Below are positions 10,211 through 27,800 of a stretch of DNA of 30,195 nt, piece by piece. Source of the stretch: Hypsibius dujardini (lineage: Eukaryota > Tardigrada > Eutardigrada > Parachela > Hypsibiidae); NCBI GenBank assembly GCA_001579985.1, contig LRSR01014593.1, forward strand, positions 1 through 30,195. Direction: 5' to 3'. The notes under the pieces were generated by a model. That model did no database searches. It was given only the letters and a program-made list of their open reading frames with translations, and was not told the DNA's origin. The first letter of the stretch is position 1. Each line of letters opens with the position of its first letter. A program made the position numbers and the translations under genes.

Positions 10211-11941
10211 CGATGCTTGTGTGTGTGTGTGTGCAGGGCCTGCTGGCGGTATATCCTCCCGCGTCCCTGGCCGGCGCGCTATCCGTCAGATTTGAGCGAT
10301 TACGCTTATATTGTATGTAATGGTCTGTATAATATTCCATGTCTCGGGTGTGTGTGTCTGTGGTTTGGCCTCGCCGTCTCTCTGGCTTGCGCGACCCGCT
10401 TATCCGTAATGGTTATTGCAAGAGCAAGAGAAAGCAGGCTCCTCGAACCGTCTTCTTTCTTTCTGTTTTCCATCCCAAAGAACGGCAAGGGCAATGCGGT
10501 GCCCTCATAGCCGACGGTGCGCGGAAGAAGACATGCACTGTGCGAGAGGGAGAGAGAGAGAGAGGACCCGGGATAATCGATCCGGCACAACTCGAGGCAC
10601 ACCGACCACCGTTCTCGTCTTGCAACGTGTAGACACACATTACTACTCTACTGTACATGGACGGACGGACGGACGGACGGACCTACACGCAGTACTAGTA
10701 GCAGACACTGGAAAAGTAGGTTCATCTATCCAGGCCGGTTTTTTGTTCGTCTATGCATCCACGACTGGGGTATGCACGGAGTGACCGACTGGGCCATATA
10801 AAGGGGAGCGTAAAGTGCCGGTCGTTTCGGGAATATGTAATGCGCTCCCGTGTAATGTCTCGACTGCGATGATGATGTGGCTCTATACACGGGATGAAAC
10901 AGTGGTACTGGGACATTGTGCGCGAGGTTACGTGTGATGTGTGTTGGAGCGTATTCAATTGTGATTTTCTGCTCGTTGTTTGAGTTGCACTCTTTGGAGA
11001 GTTGAGAGAGTGAGTGAGCCGGAAAAGAGCTTTGAAGGTTGAGTTGAACACACAACTGGCGCAGCAGCTGTGTATAGTGCAGTCAGTATATCTAGTGCAG
11101 CAGGGGGGAGAATGGGAGGCAATTAGGACTTGTTGCAGCGATGCGATAATTATACTTGTGTGTGCGGGGAGCGCTTTCGGTCGCTTGGTCTTGCCGAAGT
11201 CCGTCGTCCTCATCGACCTCGGCGGCGTCTCCCATCTGTTGGCCTATGTGTGTGGTGTGCGTGCGTGTAGGTTGCGCGATTTCTCGGTGCACTACTCTAT
11301 GTGGCAGGGATTTGTTGGATGAGGCGCTGAATGGAGAGTTAACCTTCAATTCCCTCCTTCCTTCCTTCACACACACACACACGACGCCAGGCGCTGGGGG
11401 GCTTAGCGCTCTCACCGTCAACCGCGGGGTCTCTCGGTCGCTCTTCGTGTCTCGGTCTCTCCTCTATCCTCCTTTGGCTCCCACAAGCAAGCTCCAGTCG
11501 CCTCGCCTACGCCGTTTTTGCTTCCTGTTTGCGAACTTTGGCGTCGTGTTTCCCACGCGAAGGAACACATCTTTTTTTGGATTTGGAATGCGCACTCGCA
11601 AAGCAATTTAAATGTTTAGTCGCGTCCCATGTCTGTATGCCCTGTGCACTGCTGTGGGATCCTGTACATCGTTAACGGATAAGACTTGATAGAAAGAAGT
11701 AAAGCGCGAATCGTGGTGGTTTTGCTGTGCTTCTATGGGGTTTCGTTGGTAATTCTTTGATCACACTTACGCAGCTGTTTGTGTTTTTGTCGGTTTCCTA
11801 CGTCATCGGAGGTTGTTTGTTCTTATGTTTCTGATTGTGCCGCTTTCAGGGGAACCAATCGATGTATGCAAGCCTTCACAGACACCAGGTCATCTGCTGT
11901 TGAGTGGGTCTTTTACCCAGGGATGGGCTTAAATCAGCAAG

Positions 11942-12029
11942 TAGACAGAGAGACAGAGAGACAGACAGGCAGACATACGACAAGCAGACAGATAGACAGA
12001 CAGACAGGCAGACAGACAGACAGATAGAT
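11942..12029. repeat. (CAGA)n microsatellite
   Basis: GACA/CAGA tetranucleotide array with occasional single-base changes, the same family as those at 14782, 17216, 29770 and 29866. Confidence 0.9.
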
Positions 12030-13251
12030 AGTGATATTGAGTTATAGGCCTATGTTAAGTGAATCTAATTGAAGACGCATACAGGGACTCTGATCTATCT
12101 GGAGTATGAGGGATGAATTAGCAGTGCTATCTTACTATTAGGGGGACACACACCCTTCTAGCCTTTTACTAGTACAGACTTTTTCAATCGATTGTTTCAA
12201 TATAAATTGGTCTTTGTCTAGAACGTGTGCGGAGATTCGGAGGCTGCACACACAGTGGATTTAGGCTGAAGCCGAACCGAGACATGAGAGTGCTTTCATT
12301 TCATCTTCGGGAGGTGGTTTCCGCCTATCCATACCTCTCCTCCCCCGTGACTGTCTTTATCTATCCCTCCGACTGGCCTTCATGTTGCCTGGTCTCCCTG
12401 TCTGTTAAATGATTTTTTGTCTGGGACATTACAGCTGTCTAATGTGTACGGTTCGTGTATTTGTATGTGTACGGTACCAGTATGTGTTGGCGAAGGAAGA
12501 GCGCAGACGCGGACAAAGAGAGGGAGAGAGAGTCCCCGGCCCTCCCGCGTTCTCTGGAGGGATCTCCCTCGGCGCATGCGCGGAATCCCCGAGTTATGAT
12601 TAACGTGGTTGTGAGAGTTCGATTTTTGTTGCAGATTGATTGCTGCTTTGCTTATCGATTGAGGCATGCGGAGGGAGGTTGTGCGCTGGGTGCTCTCTCC
12701 CTCAAACGCTCTCATTCACTCACTCTGCATTCTGCCTTCGATCGCGACTACTGCTTAGCTCTCTGTGTCCGAGGGGGGGGGGAGACGAAACTCAGGAGCG
12801 CGGAGGACTTATATGGTACATGGTGATGGGGAAAGGGGAAGGAAAGGAGCGTTATGTGTATGTGCAGTGTTCGCTGGAGAAGGTTTCTGGTGTGCTACCA
12901 TACCAGCATACATGTACTGCCCACACCGGGGAGTGTGTGCATGCACTAGTAGTAGCATAGAGGAGTGTTTGTGTGTTTGCTCTTGTGCCAGTCCACCAAG
13001 ATTACGTCAAGGTTCGCTGCACAAAAGCGAACGCGGGAGCAGTAAAGGGGGAAACTGTACTAGCAGGAAGACGGGACGGGACGCTATCTCGATCCGTGGC
13101 ATCTGGACGGAATCTCGATTTGCTTGCCTCGTGTCTGTTTGGTGTGATGTATGTGGATGGTTTAGGGGAAGATGTCGAGTCGTTTTTTCTGGGCGAGCGA
13201 ACAGTAAAGACAGGGGTGGGGGGCAGACGCTCGAGAGACGCCGTTGGGCTT

Positions 13252-13291
13252 TCTGTGTCTGTGTCTGTGTCTGTGTCTGTGTCTGTGTCTG
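13252..13291. repeat. (TCTGTG)n microsatellite
   Basis: Pure hexanucleotide array just upstream of the acceptor of the first PMCA coding exon. Confidence 0.9.
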
Positions 13292-13330
13292 CGATGGGTT
13301 GTTCATTCTGGTGTTTTGGATCCTTGACAG

Positions 13331-13452
13331 GTTGTGACAGACGTCCTGTTGTCTACTACCACGCCTGGTTGCTCCTTCGCTGCTACCGCAGCAGCTGCTG
13401 CTGCTAACATCGCCGCATCGTCGCCGCGGTCACCACCACCACCCACTCTAGA
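13331..13452 (+). other. PMCA 5' untranslated part of first coding exon
   Basis: The sequence TCCTTGACAG ends at 13330 and makes a plausible splice acceptor. An in-frame TAA at 13405-13407 lies between it and the ATG at 13453, so translation cannot begin further upstream in this frame. The start context AGA-ATG-G has the favourable A at -3 and G at +4. The untranslated part contains GCAGCTGCTGCTGC and CACCACCACC runs. Confidence 0.6.
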
Positions 13453-20285
<6,833 letters not shown>

Positions 20286-21696
20286 ACCGTGGCCTTACAC
20301 ACAATGATAGATAGAGACATACCACATATTTTCATCTCTCGCGTTTCCGCACGCAGCAGCAGTCCCCCTTCTTTCAGTTGGTGGTGGTGGTGCGAGATGG
20401 CAGCAGAGAGAGATGACTATTTTTTGATACTCGCCGTTTGTCCCTGCGCTTTTAGTTTGTTTTAATTTCCGAATCGTTCACCACTGGGCATGCACACACT
20501 TTCTCATTCTACCTTTGAATGTGTTTGCACACACTGCTACCACCACTAAGCATTGTCACTCTGTCTCTCTCTGTCTCCCTCTCTCTTCCTCCTCGACTGA
20601 CTGACCCTTCATGAACCGCTTCTTCCGATACAAAACTTTTTGTCTCTTCTTTTTGTGTGTCTCTCTCCCTTTTGTGTGTCTCTCTCCCTTGCTGAGAAAT
20701 TCGGTTTTTCCTCCCCCACTTTAGCGTCCGGAATGTGTGTGGTGGGTAATTATTTGTCAAGTCTTTTGAGTTTTATTATCCCCCTTTTTAATCCCCTTAA
20801 TACAAGATGCCACCGTGTCACTCTCACTCTTGGGTTGCCTTTTCCCTCTCCTGACTCTCGTATACTTCCATGTACTACCCAGCTTTCGATGGTGTCAGAC
20901 AGAGGAGTGTTTGTTTGTACGTGACGTGACGTGACGTGTGGTTATGGTAGTAGTGGTAGTGGTGACGTTGGTTTTTTATTTTTACCGATTCTCTCTCGGT
21001 CTCTCTCTCTCTCTGGAATTGACACTTTCCACTTTTTTACCTTTTTCTTTTTCTATGGCCTTGACCTCTGTCCCTTGTAGTGGATCGGTCGCGGTAAAGA
21101 GAGAGCAGTAGTATGAGATGGAATTGGAACCGTTCCTTATAGTGTAACATTTAATCCATTCCCACCCCCTGTGGTCCGACAAGAAATGGAGAACTCGCGA
21201 ACCAGTAACCGCACATACACACACAGCCGCATGCATTGTCCGCTTTTCCGTGTTCGATTAAGTTCCTCGCGTCTGGCTCTGATTCACTTTTGAGTTTCTT
21301 CGGTTGTTTCTTACCCGTACGTACGGCTGACATCCTTTTTCAAGGTATAATACACACGACCTGCGCGCCGTGTGTGTGTGGGTCGCGCTGAGCTTGATGA
21401 TTGCGTATGATGATGATGACGCTGCTCTGCCTGTGCCTGCGCGGACCCGCGCTGGGAAAGGAAGTGTGCCCTACCTCCTACCGTTCCTCCAGAGAGATGA
21501 TGCGGAGATTGAGAGAGCCGGTCGGTCGGCAAACTCTCCATATTCCCTCCCGCCGCGCGCCCCTTTCTTTCTCTAGAGGTCTTTAGGGGGAAGAACTCGT
21601 TAGCAATGATTTGTTGATTTGATTGAGTGAATGTGTGAGTGTCTGTCTCTCAACTACCGGGTTAATTGACGGCATGGTTATGTTCCGCCCATACAG
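20286..21696 (+). other. PMCA 3' UTR of isoform a / intron to exon b
   Basis: No AATAAA is seen; the closest variant is AATACA near 20798. The stretch has CT-rich simple sequence (about 20560-20690), three to four CGTGA copies at about 20918-20937, and open frames at 21370-21586 that lack a good acceptor. Confidence 0.45.
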
Positions 21697-21897
21697 GCAC
21701 TAACCAGTGAATCGATGGATCGGTATGTGCCGCCGCGGGGGCAAGCGGTCTCGTGCCTGGCCCTGCTCTCCAGCCACCTGGGCACGGCCGTGCTGGACGT
21801 GCCGCAGAACCAGCAGCAGCAGCAGCAGCACCGCAACAACCAGGCTCACACGACCCCCAGCCAGACGGCGCCGGGGATGAGTTCCCACCATCGGTGA
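21697..21897 (+). CDS. PMCA: PMCA alternative terminal exon b (polyQ tail)
   Basis: A phase-0 exon that can replace 19953-20285 after the common donor at 18949. Its acceptor (CCGCCCATACAG, ending 21696) is good. Reading from the common LQQQ it gives 66 residues starting ALTSESMDRYVPP, with a run of six Gln, and stops at TGA 21895. Third codon positions are rich in G/C, as in the certain PMCA exons. No RVVxAF-type calmodulin-binding helix is present, so a pump with this end (1177 residues) should lack normal autoinhibition; this is inference. Chaining it after the preceding terminal exon fails, because other phases hit a stop at once. Confidence 0.6.
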   Translation, partial: ALTSESMDRYVPPRGQAVSCLALLSSHLGTAVLDVPQNQQQQQQHRNNQAHTTPSQTAPGMSSHHR

Positions 21898-22515
21898 TCG
21901 TGTGTGCTTGAATGTTGGGTTGAGTCGTCGAGTCGTCGTCTTTTTGTCGGTACCGCGTCCGGTGTGGCTGCTACCTTCTGTTTTTGATTCATTTGTTCCT
22001 CTCTCTCTCTCTGTTCTTATTGACGGGAAAAAGAAGCTAAAAAAGTTTTGCTAATGTGGTTCGACGACGGCGCGGTTCCTGTGCATACCCGCTTTCGTGT
22101 TCCTTCTTTCTGTTTGACGGACTACTCTGCTGAATTAGAGTACCTTCGTCAAGCAGGAGTCTCCTCCTCCTCTTATTATCTCCTTTCTCTCTCCTTCTTA
22201 GATTTACGAAAATTTTAAATTTTATCCGCAATTATGTAGGCGCGCTTACTCTCTTACTCTCTCTCTCTCTCGCCAAGTCTATTTGTGTTTTTTTTTCCAG
22301 GTTTACAGTCCGTTTTATGGTAGATATTTGTGTACAGTTTGCTACTACATTTATTAACACTAACACGCAATGGCCCGTGCAACCAACCCACGCGTGCACA
22401 CTGCAGTGTGTTCGTTTCTCGTCTTTCTGTGTGTATTGTCCACCGCTTGGCGCCATTTTCTGCGTGGCATGTCTCGCTTTCGCTCCATACATTAGGTTCG
22501 CAGGAGTTACGACGA

Positions 22516-22544
22516 TTATATATCTATATATATATATATATATA
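22516..22544. repeat. (TA)n microsatellite
   Basis: Alternating TA with one C interruption. Confidence 0.9.
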
Positions 22545-22786
22545 GAATTACGAACAGCGTGCGCATCATTAATCGCCGGACTCGGATGTACCAGTTGACA
22601 CCGTAAAACACTTGCATACGTATTAAACACATGATAATGTCGCGAACCGAAAACAAACTTTCCGAAATTGGTTGTAAGGCAATATTTTTAAGGCAATAAG
22701 CAGGAATTCGGCCAAAAAGATCGTTAATGGCAACAGTTGTAGGGAACTCGCCGTACGTGAAATAGGGGCGAACTCAGTCACCAATG

Positions 22787-23133
22787 TCGGGATCCCGATC
22801 AAACAATCAAACAATCAAATCAAATCAAGCTGGGGTCGTTCGATTTGATGTTTGTTTGAGTGGTTTTCAAATTTGATTAATTGATTTTTGTGAACATTAC
22901 CAATGTCCGAACTTTGCCAATTTTCAAAGAAATTTACAATGCAGTTAATTATGTCCAAACCTGGAATTCGCTTGTTTGAATTGTTCTCATTACAAATGTA
23001 CCTGCAGGGTACAAAAGCATCAAGATTTTTGCTAAAAGACTATACTTCTTAGATAAACTATTTGTAGGATCACAAAATCAAATAAAAAAGAAATCAAATC
23101 AAACAGAGTTTCCGCTGTTTGATCGCATCCCTA
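22787..23133. mobile_element. Probable old MITE with GGGAT...ATCAAAC ends
   Basis: The left end TCGGGATCCCGATCAAAC and the right end (reverse complement TAGGGATGCGATCAAAC) match as terminal inverted repeats with two differences and a one-base gap. The interior is rich in AAATC/GATTT. No 8-bp target duplication is seen at these borders, so it is old, rearranged, or its ends are misplaced. Its ends resemble those of the element at 23174, suggesting one family. Confidence 0.45.
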
Positions 23134-23173
23134 CTCGTACAACGACTGATTCTGCGACTGCGACTGCCAGTAC

Positions 23174-23334
23174 TAGGGATGGCATCAAATGACGAAAGCT
23201 ATAGTTTTGATTTGATTTGATTTGATTTTGAAAGTCATTTGATCATTTGATTTATCACTCCTTCTTGCCATGAAAATGTGATTTGATTTGATTTGAATTT
23301 GACATTTGCCATTTGACATTTGATGCAATCCCTA
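23174..23334. mobile_element. hAT-like MITE, 161 bp
   Basis: The element starts TAGGGATGGCATCAAATG and ends with the inverted copy CATTTGATGCAATCCCTA (17 of 18 positions pair). It is flanked by a perfect 8-bp direct repeat GCCAGTAC at 23166-23173 and 23335-23342. An 8-bp target duplication and TAGGGATG-type ends are the signature of hAT transposons. The interior is GATTT-rich with no coding capacity, so it is a non-autonomous element in the last PMCA intron. Confidence 0.85.
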
Positions 23335-23668
23335 GCCAGTACACACACACATTTTGATGTTTCCGGGGGATCTTCAATAATTCACGTCAATCGTTCATCA
23401 CCGATTATTATTACCTCGTACTGACCGCGAACGCACGCATGATTTGTCAACCCCCAGAGAGTGGGATTATGAATGTCGCCAATACTGCACGTGCCTGAGA
23501 TTGTGCTCATCCAACGGTGCTGTCTAACCGCCACAAGCCGCACGCATGGTTCCCTCGCCGGTACGATACGAGCCTCCTCCACGTGTGTGTAAAACAGCAC
23601 ATCCGGCCATTATTTATTGTGACGTGACTACAACTCGGTCGGTTGTTTTCGTCTCCTCTGCTGTTTAG

Positions 23669-24118
23669 GTTGACACTCAGCGGCACCTGGAGGAGAACTA
23701 CAGCTGGCGCGGCGCCGGTCTCGCCGCACAGCGGCTCAGCCTGGAGGACCCCAACCACCTGGACGAGCATGTGCGTGCGACCCTGCGACGGCTGTCACGG
23801 TTCTCCGGGACGGGCTCGTCGGGACTCTCCATCACTCCGTCGGAAGTGGAGCGACTGCAGCGGACCTACGTCGCGGCCTACAGCACCCCGCTGGGTGACA
23901 CCATCATTGAGGAGAGTGTGCTGGACTACCGAGCCGAGCCGGACCGGAGCATCAGTGTGGACGCACTGGAGGTGCCGTTGATGTCGTCGGCGTCATCGTC
24001 GCCGCGACTGCCGTCGAACGGTGACGATTCCTACGTGCATCTTCTCAAGACGGTCCACCCGAAGACCTTCAAACCGGCCGTCGCGCCGGCGACCTCGCTC
24101 GATCAGCTGAATAAATAG
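23669..24118 (+). CDS. PMCA: PMCA alternative terminal exon c (basic helix, RRLS site)
   Basis: Another phase-0 exon with a pyrimidine-rich acceptor (CTCCTCTGCTGTTTAG, ending 23668), preceded in frame by TAG, so the open stretch begins exactly at the splice site. It encodes 149 residues starting VDTQRHLEENYSW and ending SLDQLNK, with strong G/C third positions. It contains HVRATLRRLSRF, a short basic amphipathic segment with an R-R-x-S protein-kinase-A-type motif, and later Ser-rich and acidic parts. Joined to the common exons the pump would be 1260 residues. I do not recognise it as a separate gene family. It could still be the last exon of an unseen gene, but phase, strand and position favour a PMCA tail. 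Confidence 0.6.
   Translation, partial: VDTQRHLEENYSWRGAGLAAQRLSLEDPNHLDEHVRATLRRLSRFSGTGSSGLSITPSEVERLQRTYVAAYSTPLGDTIIEESVLDYRAEPDRSISVDALEVPLMSSASSSPRLPSNGDDSYVHLLKTVHPKTFKPAVAPATSLDQLNK
24110..24115 (+). terminator. Polyadenylation signal AATAAA overlapping a stop codon
   Basis: The last sense codons of PMCA exon c (AAT AAA) before the TAG at 24116 are themselves the AATAAA signal, which would place cleavage 10 to 30 bases later and give a very short 3' UTR. No other AATAAA is seen close downstream. Confidence 0.4.
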
Positions 24119-24809
24119 TTTTGAGTGTCGAACCAATCAAGGAGTGCTTTTGTTCATGTCGTCTTCCTTGTTATAGATCCCTCAGTGTTTAACGTTCGCT
24201 GTGCACTCGCTGTTAGAAATCCCCGCGCGAGTGGTTATCTTCCCGTGCCAGAGTTGTCTGTTGTCTTATTGTTTAATGTACACTACGTCAATAGGTGAAA
24301 TAGTAAAATAGTAAGACGGCACCCAGATATTTAACCAGAGACGAATGAGCATATCGCAGACATAGTTGGGATAATGTGTTACGAAGCAGCGGGATAATCA
24401 TTGACCCATTTAGAAAGAACTGCGAGGCTGACGGTCGGGTGAGTACGACATTCGTTTGACAGTGTCTTAGCGGCGACGGACTCTCGTGGCTGCAGAATAT
24501 TGGACGAGAACACCGAGGACCGAGGGCGAGCAGACAATTCCGTGGCGAGTGTCTGTGAGGTGGTTTTTACAGTGCCAGTGATAAGTGGTCAGCAATCACA
24601 TTGATAATCTTCATCACGATTAATCTAAGAATGGCAGTCTTTGGACGCCAAAGAGCCAAGGCCGTGGAAAGAGGCCTGGTTGCAAAAAACGAGCAGCCTG
24701 GTTGCAAAAAAACGAACAGCCCTTTTCTAGTTCCCGTCGTCGTGTGAGACTCACTTTCAGTCGGTAATATTGCTGCCGAGATTGAGCGTCTCTACCAGTT
24801 CCCGCTAAG
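24119..24809 (+). other. Intergenic: PMCA 3' side and lipase upstream DNA
   Basis: No gene is seen. No clear TATA box was found upstream of the lipase start. A tandem duplication at 24674-24718 (two copies of GCCTGGTTGCAAAAAACGA) lies within 140 bp of the start codon, in promoter or 5' UTR territory. Confidence 0.5.
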
Positions 24810-27800
24810 ATGTTCACCCTCGTCGGTGTAGCTGCAGCTACGTTGCTGGCTCTTATTCAAGTGACTAGTACGTAATCCGACGATATCAATTTTTTATGAG
24901 TAGAATATTTTTATGACTTTCGATTATGATTTCCATTTTTGTATCACTTCTAGGCGGCATTGAAGTGACCTGTGGAGACCTGGGGCGCTTCGATTCTGGG
25001 GGAGACTTTTACAATGTCATTCACAGGTTAGCACCAGATAGCGTTTATTTAATATTTAATTAATCAATTTAATTTAATTATAACTGGCGGTTATGTTTTG
25101 TTTATTTAATTATTTAACTTCATTAACTCCGTCGATGTCTCGTGGTGTTTATAAGCCCGTTACATTTCGTTCAAGTAATGTTCTCGTCGTGTCTGTAGGC
25201 CTTTTCCGTCGGTTCCGGTGTGCGCCTTGGCGGACGAGTTTTACCTCCGTTTGACCACTCGACGGAACCCGGAGGAGGTGCAGATTCTCAGTGCCGACAA
25301 TACCAGCACTATTCGGGACTCCAACTTCCAGCCGAAGAAGGCGACAAAAATCCTCATTCACGGATGGCTGGATAAATGGAATCGACCTATTTGGAAGGTA
25401 CCCACTTGCTTTTAATGCCTATGTGCCCAAGTTAAAGCCATCCTTCAAGCTTTGGCCCAGCAAAATAGGGGGATCCGAGTTCGGGCTAATTTCAACCAAC
25501 GCGACCAGCTGATTTAGATTGATCAATTGATTGAGCAAATTTATCTTTTGCCGGTCAAGTGTCCTTGATTGATTTCTTGAGTGTTTTTCAATGCCGAAAA
25601 TGCCCCCAGCCTAGTAAGTCACGACCTGTAACGCCAACCAATTTTTGTTCTGTTTCTGTTTTTGTTCTGTTTGATTTCCGTTCTGTTTGATTTCCATTCT
25701 GTTCTCCGACGGTTGGGGAGTTCAATCAACAATCAATCAATCGTTGAGAAGCAGCAGCACGCGGTAGCTGAAATTAGTTCGAATTCGGACCCTCCTATTT
25801 TGCTGGGCCAAAACTTAAAGGGTGGCTTTAACTTGGGCATATAAGCATTAAAAGCAAGTGTGTACACTGTATGATCAGTCTCCAGAAAATTGGTTTTTTT
25901 TGCGCGACCTTTGAACGTCAAATCTGATCGGCCAGGCCAGCGACCTTTGCTCGTCTGTTCGTTTCAATATCACAGTAAACTTCCCCCTTTCTTTTAGGCA
26001 ATTGCCTCAGAGCTGCTGAAAGAGGGTGACCACAACGTAATTCGCCTGGATTGGTGTACGTATGAAAGTTACGTTACAGTTAGTTTGTATACTCTATTCG
26101 TTCCTGGAGAAATTCCCTTTGACGATTCTGCCGGAAATTGAAAAGTTAAGTATTATCTTAGAATTTTATTTTCCATTTTTCTTTGCAGCTGAAGGCAATT
26201 GGTTCCCGTACGTTCAGGCTGCCGGCAATCTGCGGCTGGTCGGCGCGTACGCCGCCAAGTTCGTCCACCACATCGTGACGGTCTACAAGGTTAACCCTAA
26301 AGACATCCACATCATCGGTCACAGGTAAGTGCCGGTGTTCCGAAAACCACTTCAACTGTAGTAAAAAACGGCACGTCAAAATCGCAAGGCAATCTTACGA
26401 CGTGCATTGACAAACCTATTTTCCTATCATTGTACCGTCTTTAAATTTGAAGAGATCCATTATTACCTGCTCTGGTCATTGTTACCTTTTAACTGGATTG
26501 ATAATCCCTCCGCTTAATCCTTTTCAGTTTGGGATCGCACGGAGCTGGTTATACCGGTTCTTTCTCCCAGTCGGTCTACAACATCACCGTCGGACGTATC
26601 ACAGGCCTCGACCCCGCAGGGCCTTACTTCACCGCCATGCCGGAATCCGTGCGCCTCGATCCCAGCGACGTAAGCCGGGTTCTTCGACGAACATCTCGCA
26701 TGTGGCCCTTTCTGACCCAGATTACTTTCTATATTCTGCACAAATAATTGTCTGTTTCATCATTTTTGGATAGGCGGAAGTTGTGGATACGGTATGATCA
26801 TTTTCTTGTCGGCAATGTTTCTCTGATGGTCAGCAATCAGGCAAACCGTTACGCAATTGTAGATGATTACCAACGGAGACAAGCTCTTGGCTATGGGCTC
26901 TCCCGACGCCATGGGACACCTGAATGTCTGGCCCAACGGTGGTGTCAATCAACCTGGCTGCGTCCCTGGGTAGCAGAAGCAACGATTTCTCAAGTAATTC
27001 GCGCATTCATATACATTGTAAATTTTCTTTTTTCTTTGCCAGTCTCATTACGACCATGATGCCACTGACGCAGACCATATTCTCATTGCCCGGTACCTCC
27101 GCATTTTCCGTGGACCGCTCCAATCCGTTCGGTAAGCCTGTAAAGGCGCTGCGCACTAATTGCGGAGCCATTATCCTCCGTCTGGTGTACCCAAGCTCGT
27201 TGTTAGGGTACTTACCCAAGCTCGGTGTTAGGGTACTTACCCAAGGTCGTTGTTAGGGTAGTTACCCAAGGTCGTTGTTAGGGTACTTACCCAAGCTCGG
27301 TGTTAGGGTGGTTACCCAAGCTCGGTGTTAGGGTGGTTACCCAAGCTCGTTGTTAGGGTACTTACCCAAGGTCGTTGTTAGGGTACTTACCCAAGCTCGT
27401 TGTTAAGGTACTGTTGGCGTGGTTCGGTTGCAACCGCGTAGTAACTTGTTCAATCAACCAATCAATCACCCGCAGTAATGAATGGCCACCGCGGTTTTAA
27501 TGTGTTGCAACCGAACCGTGTCAACACGGTGTAAGGGTACCTGGTCATTCGCGATAAACAATCGGCTCATTTACTTAGATATCTTGACTGGATTTTTCGC
27601 CCTCCAACATTCGCTGTCCGTTAAGAGTAACCTTGTGCGAAACCTCGTCCTCAATGTGATCGACCACACCGGATGCAGCCATGTTCGCGCTCTCCAACTT
27701 TTCCGGGGCAAGTGTCAATCTGTTGAACAATTGTACCACAACTACCGCTGAATGGGTACTTTAGTCACGCTGAAATAATTCACGTCGATCACGGTCCTTC

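Larger units (their letters stand above)
10185..13330. other. Probable upstream/5' intron DNA, no gene seen
   Basis: Contains GT, GA, GGAC (about 10658-10682), CA (about 11368-11384), CAGA (11942-12029) and TCTGTG (13252-13291) simple repeats, plus many overlapping short open frames on both strands with no coherent coding signal. The last part must be intron, because the next exon starts with an acceptor at 13330. Confidence 0.45.
21898..23668 (+). other. PMCA 3' UTR of isoform b / intron to exon c
   Basis: Contains an (AT)n run at 22516-22544, an ATTAAA at 22622-22627 that could serve isoform b, two inverted-repeat elements listed separately, and the acceptor for exon c. No other exon is supported. 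Confidence 0.45.

Noticed and set aside
10722-11611. Several overlapping open frames above 100 residues on both strands
   Set aside because: No coherent frame, no recognisable domain, simple-sequence content, and overlap of opposite frames; taken as chance.
12765-13407. 190-residue and 144-residue plus-strand frames just before PMCA
   Set aside because: They run through the TCTGTG microsatellite and past the splice acceptor at 13330; the composition is Cys/Gly-rich noise.
21370-21586. Possible fourth alternative PMCA exon
   Set aside because: The frames look partly protein-like, but there is no convincing acceptor upstream and the phase cannot be set.
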